A DNA stretch of 5,899 nt from Synergistaceae bacterium. GTDB taxonomy: Bacteria > Synergistota > Synergistia > Synergistales > Aminobacteriaceae. A program made the position numbers and the translations under genes. Shown in pieces: positions 5,567 through 5,899 of this stretch (position 1 is its first letter; each line of letters begins with the position of its first letter). The DNA is taken from assembly GCA_031289165.1 (NCBI GenBank), contig JAITPZ010000121.1, positions 1 through 5,899 of the forward strand, written 5' to 3'. Below the pieces are notes generated by a model that saw only the letters and a list, made by a program, of their open reading frames with translations, had not been told where the DNA came from and searched no databases.

Positions 5567-5899
5567 ATGAGACCGAAATCTCTTCGGGCATTTTCTCTTG
5601 TGGAAGTGATCATTTCGTTGCTCATTATGTCCATTATGGGGGCCGCCGTGGTGGGATCCCTGTGGTGGGTGTCGTCGGTGTTTTCTCAGACGGAGGACTA
5701 CACCGCCGCGTATCAGGAAATCGAGAGCGTTTTCCAGGTCGTCGGGGGGCAGATTACCAACGCGGGTCTGGGAATGCCCAACAATAAGGGGGAAGGGGGA
5801 TCTTTTGCGGAGTCGTTTCGGTCCCCGGGTTCGCCGCCCATCATGTCTCTGCTGGGGAATAAGGAGGAGGCATGGGGAGGGCCCGTGACCATCGCGAAC
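5567..5899 (+). CDS. Type IV prepilin-like protein, PilW/GspJ-like, N-terminal part (runs off window)
   Basis: The ATG at 5567 opens a frame of 111 codons that is still open at the right edge. The leader is MRPKSLRA, followed by FSLVEVIISLLIMSIMGAAVV. This is the F-S/T-L-x-E prepilin motif, with glutamate at +5 and a hydrophobic helix to about residue 38. The residue before the cleavage site is alanine rather than the usual glycine, which is tolerated in some prepilins. AAGGAG (5548-5553) is 13 bases upstream, a long spacing. The head domain begins with SQTEDYTAAYQEIESVFQVV, then a segment rich in Gly, Ser and Pro. Following a shorter prepilin, it resembles the second member of pilV-pilW or gspI-gspJ pairs. 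It would be inserted in the inner membrane and processed by PilD-type peptidase. A GTG-started frame from 5557 is out of frame with the pilin motif and is not the gene. Confidence 0.85.
   Translation, partial: MRPKSLRAFSLVEVIISLLIMSIMGAAVVGSLWWVSSVFSQTEDYTAAYQEIESVFQVVGGQITNAGLGMPNNKGEGGSFAESFRSPGSPPIMSLLGNKEEAWGGPVTIAN

Noticed and set aside
4968..5591. 207-codon minus-strand open frame opposite the first prepilin gene
   Set aside because: The plus strand carries an exact prepilin-type leader and helix. The minus-strand product has no recognisable features.

Overview
The window looks like chromosomal DNA of a GC-rich bacterium with a Gram-negative-type envelope. The genes favour G/C-ending codons, two of the five appear to start at TTG, and Shine-Dalgarno sequences are strong. 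Type IV prepilin-like genes, a secreted WG-repeat protein and GAF/PAS sensor proteins would fit an anaerobe such as a member of the Synergistota. That placement is inference from overall style; no marker gene is present to prove it.

Layout, left to right. (1) 1-1003, minus strand: the N-terminal 334 residues of a multi-GAF signalling protein whose output end lies beyond the left edge. It has a TTG start and a clear Shine-Dalgarno sequence, and it covers nearly the whole first kilobase. (2) 1004-1251: a divergent intergenic region with a TATAAT box facing the GAF gene and a weaker TACAAT box facing right. (3) 1252-3138, plus strand: a 628-residue exported protein made of a signal peptide and about 17 tandem 34-residue WG repeats. 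(4) 3139-3249: a short convergent spacer with inverted repeats, one of them placed as a possible two-way terminator. (5) 3250-4629, minus strand: a 459-residue protein with three PAS-like domains, no recognisable output domain, and a repetitive charged tail that switches from acidic to basic. (6) 4630-5070: an AT-rich divergent intergenic region holding several inverted and direct repeats and promoter-like elements. (7) 5071-5529 and 5567-end, plus strand: two consecutive prepilin-like genes resembling minor pilins or pseudopilins, the second cut by the right edge. They are probably the start of a type IV pilus or type II secretion-like operon.

How the genes relate. The two pilin-like genes form one transcription unit. 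The GAF and PAS proteins are sensory proteins on the opposite strand, and their targets cannot be read from this window. Nothing here forms a convincing new multi-gene system. The most unusual local signals are the PAS protein's tail, where one purine-rich 15-bp repeat family is read in two frames to give opposite charges, and the hairpin directly in front of that gene's ribosome-binding site.
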